DNA from: Limnomonas spitsbergensis
Lineage: Eukaryota; Chlorophyta; Chlorophyceae; Chlamydomonadales
NCBI GenBank assembly: GCA_037349105.1
Contig: JAYJMM010000113.1
Location: forward strand, 4,588,001-4,652,000
Direction of reading: 5' to 3'
Length of the DNA: 64,000 bases
Positions 62,523 to 64,000 of the stretch are shown here, piece by piece (the stretch's first letter is position 1; the number at the start of each line of letters is the position of its first letter). The translations under genes were made by a program, and so were the position numbers. The notes below the pieces were generated by a model, which was not told where the DNA came from, searched no databases, and saw only the letters and a program-made list of their open reading frames with translations.

Positions 62523-62698
62523 CATGCATGCATGAATGCACGCTCACACACCCAGCACGAGCGACCATCCCATGTGGTGCTCTGCTGTGTTGAGGGTGGA
62601 GATGACGGTTCATGCTCTCCGGCACTTCAGCCCAGTGGTTTGAAGAAGTAGAAGGTTCGTTTCTTTCGTCAGCATTTCTCTGTAGAAAGACGTACACT

Positions 62699-62760
62699 AG
62701 ATCTGGACCAAGGGATCTCCTGATCTGGATCCTGATCTGGATCAGGGGATCCCCTGATCT
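62699..62760. repeat. GATC-rich cluster with a 20-bp perfect palindrome
   Basis: Eight GATC tetramers occur in about 62 bp. The palindrome is 62740-62759 (GATCAGGGGA followed by its exact reverse complement). CTGATCTGGATC repeats form the rest. Confidence 0.85.
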
Positions 62761-63722
62761 GAATCCTTAAGTCTAACTGGTCAGGAAGTTGCTATGGTTT
62801 CAGATTCAAATGTAGTATGCGTCCTTCCTTGGTAATTAGGCTCGTTACTCTCAGCAGTTCGGCATGGTCGCAACAAATTGAGTAGTCGAGTGTGCGAGAT
62901 CTGCTGAGTGGACGGTTGGGTTTTCAAAGAGAGAAATGTTACATATATAAACATGTGGCATGTACATGTGCTGATCCGAGCGTCGCTTGAGCTGCTGTGC
63001 CATATAAGTGTGCTACAAGGCATCTAAAGCTATCAATACATATGCTGTGGAAGTGCGTTGCGCTGAAACAATGTTCACGGTTTTAAATCTGATTTATGTT
63101 CAGAATAGATGCAAAGTGCCTGTGTTCACTAGTGTCCCGCTGTAGCCGCTGCACATGCTGCCAGCAGGGGACTGAGGCACAGTCTGCACAGGTTGAGCTT
63201 CTGTCCATGGAGCTTAGGTATTTGTGATCACGTGACATCTAATTTTACCATATACCGGTAAATGGGTCTTAAGCGCATAATATATTTTGACTATATCACC
63301 GATGTTTGTGTGGATTGCCAATTTGTGAGGCTAGAAGCTGGTATCATGCAGAAATTTGTGTCCATCGATGTCTTTCCTGGGGTAGCTAATCATGCCCTGG
63401 TGGCTGCTTTGGTGGCTTGCTTGCTTTTATGCGTGGCTTGGGTTTAGGGTTTCAAGGTTTAGGGTCTTGATCTGCAAGAAGAATAAGCTAAGGGACCTAG
63501 TACTGTGAGTCCTCCATAATAATATGGGAAGGATGCCTTTGTTAATTTGTTTGCTCTCCCTGAGGACTGCATTCCGGACTGCATTTAAAGAAAGCGTGTT
63601 GTGATGCCCGAGGGAAGGCAAATCAAATATACGGTTGTCAAGGTTGGCGAACCGTATAGTATCGGGCGAACCGTACAGTATGAGCGTATCCGTATAGAGG
63701 CAGGCGAACGGCTCCTTGCTTG

Positions 63723-64000
63723 ATGGGCGAAGCGGAAGTTGGTTGTCGGTGGTCGGGAGTTGAGGAGGCTGGGTTGGTCATTGTAAGCGGTGGTTGCACT
63801 GTGCAGGGTAATGCGATGGCTGGGTATTGCCCGGATTTCGCAGCTTTCTTTCGGAATGAGGAGGCTTTGCATGTCGCTGGTATGCAAGCCGCTTTGTTGT
63901 CGGTGAACTCGCACGCGCGGATGGGCTGTTATGTCCCTGTACTGTGTGCGGACGACGCGCCCTGGTCCGTCGTCGCGTCCTGTGCTGGTCAGCTGCGGTT
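63723..64000 (+). CDS. Open reading frame running off the window end (partial)
   Basis: From an ATG at 63723 (MGEAEVGCRWSGVEEAG) the frame stays open for 92 codons to the window end, through FAAFFRNEEALHVAGMQ and VVASCAGQLR. The composition looks coding (no stop, GC-rich third positions near the end). I do not recognise the protein. It could be the 5' part of a gene or of a mobile element. Confidence 0.35.
   Translation, partial: MGEAEVGCRWSGVEEAGLVIVSGGCTVQGNAMAGYCPDFAAFFRNEEALHVAGMQAALLSVNSHARMGCYVPVLCADDAPWSVVASCAGQLR

Larger units (their letters stand above)
61296..63722. other. Intergenic with short repeats
   Basis: Holds the 3' UTR of the preceding gene, a family A copy (61481-61530), a 126-bp-spaced direct repeat (62043-62248), TTTAGGG-like motifs (about 62335-62360 and 63440-63475), an inverted repeat (62481-62522) and a GATC-rich palindrome cluster (62699-62760). 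No gene is supported. Confidence 0.55.

Overview
The window looks like nuclear DNA of a green alga (Chlorophyta, possibly Trebouxiophyceae; this is inference). The reasons are: about half GC; spliced genes with short GT/AG introns of roughly 70-320 bp; an S-adenosylmethionine decarboxylase (AdoMetDC) with a plant-type upstream ORF; an A-type cyclin; TTTAGGG-like interstitial telomere motifs; and abundant retroelements and satellites. No bacterial operon structure, rRNA, tRNA or CRISPR array was seen.

Layout. 1-1203 is repeat-bearing intergenic DNA. 1208-21254 is one giant (about 20 kb) Ty3/gypsy-type LTR retrotransposon on the minus strand, flanked by a 4-bp GCAA target duplication. It carries three very long ORFs: ORF1 (gag-like, three zinc knuckles, a protease-like motif), ORF2 (no recognised family) and ORF3 (zinc cluster, zinc knuckle, hydrophobic segment, reverse transcriptase, RNase H, a cytosine-5 DNA methyltransferase, integrase and half a PHD finger). 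ORF2 and ORF3 are in the same frame and separated by a single UAG. ORF1 and ORF2 overlap in a -1 relation. The shared LTR sequence differs by one base in 627 by eye, so the insertion is young.

21259-24474 is intergenic, with a perfect 22-bp inverted repeat. 24475-26260 is a five-exon gene for a probable pseudokinase. 26261-35990 is repeat-rich: many copies of a previously unassigned ~60-bp conserved block (part of a ~230-bp unit) and a decayed LINE reverse transcriptase. 36062-37693 is AdoMetDC with two nested upstream ORFs. 38972-40068 is a pyrimidine-rich minisatellite. 42762-44045 is a solo LTR related to the big element. 45542-47131 is a five-exon cyclin A gene. 47850-49995 has a possible small spliced gene and coiled-coil exon-like segments. 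52690-56305 is a 43-bp satellite with higher-order structure. 57125-61295 is a probable gene for a disordered protein whose exon starts have been tandemly duplicated. 61296-64000 holds short repeats, a GATC-rich palindrome cluster and an ORF running off the window.

The host genes (AdoMetDC for polyamines, cyclin A for the cell cycle, a pseudokinase) share no obvious pathway. The most unusual system is the retrotransposon, which carries its own DNA methyltransferase between RNase H and integrase and so could write methylation marks on its own or host DNA. All splice models were built by hand from GT/AG sites, reading phase and recognisable protein motifs; transcript data were not available.
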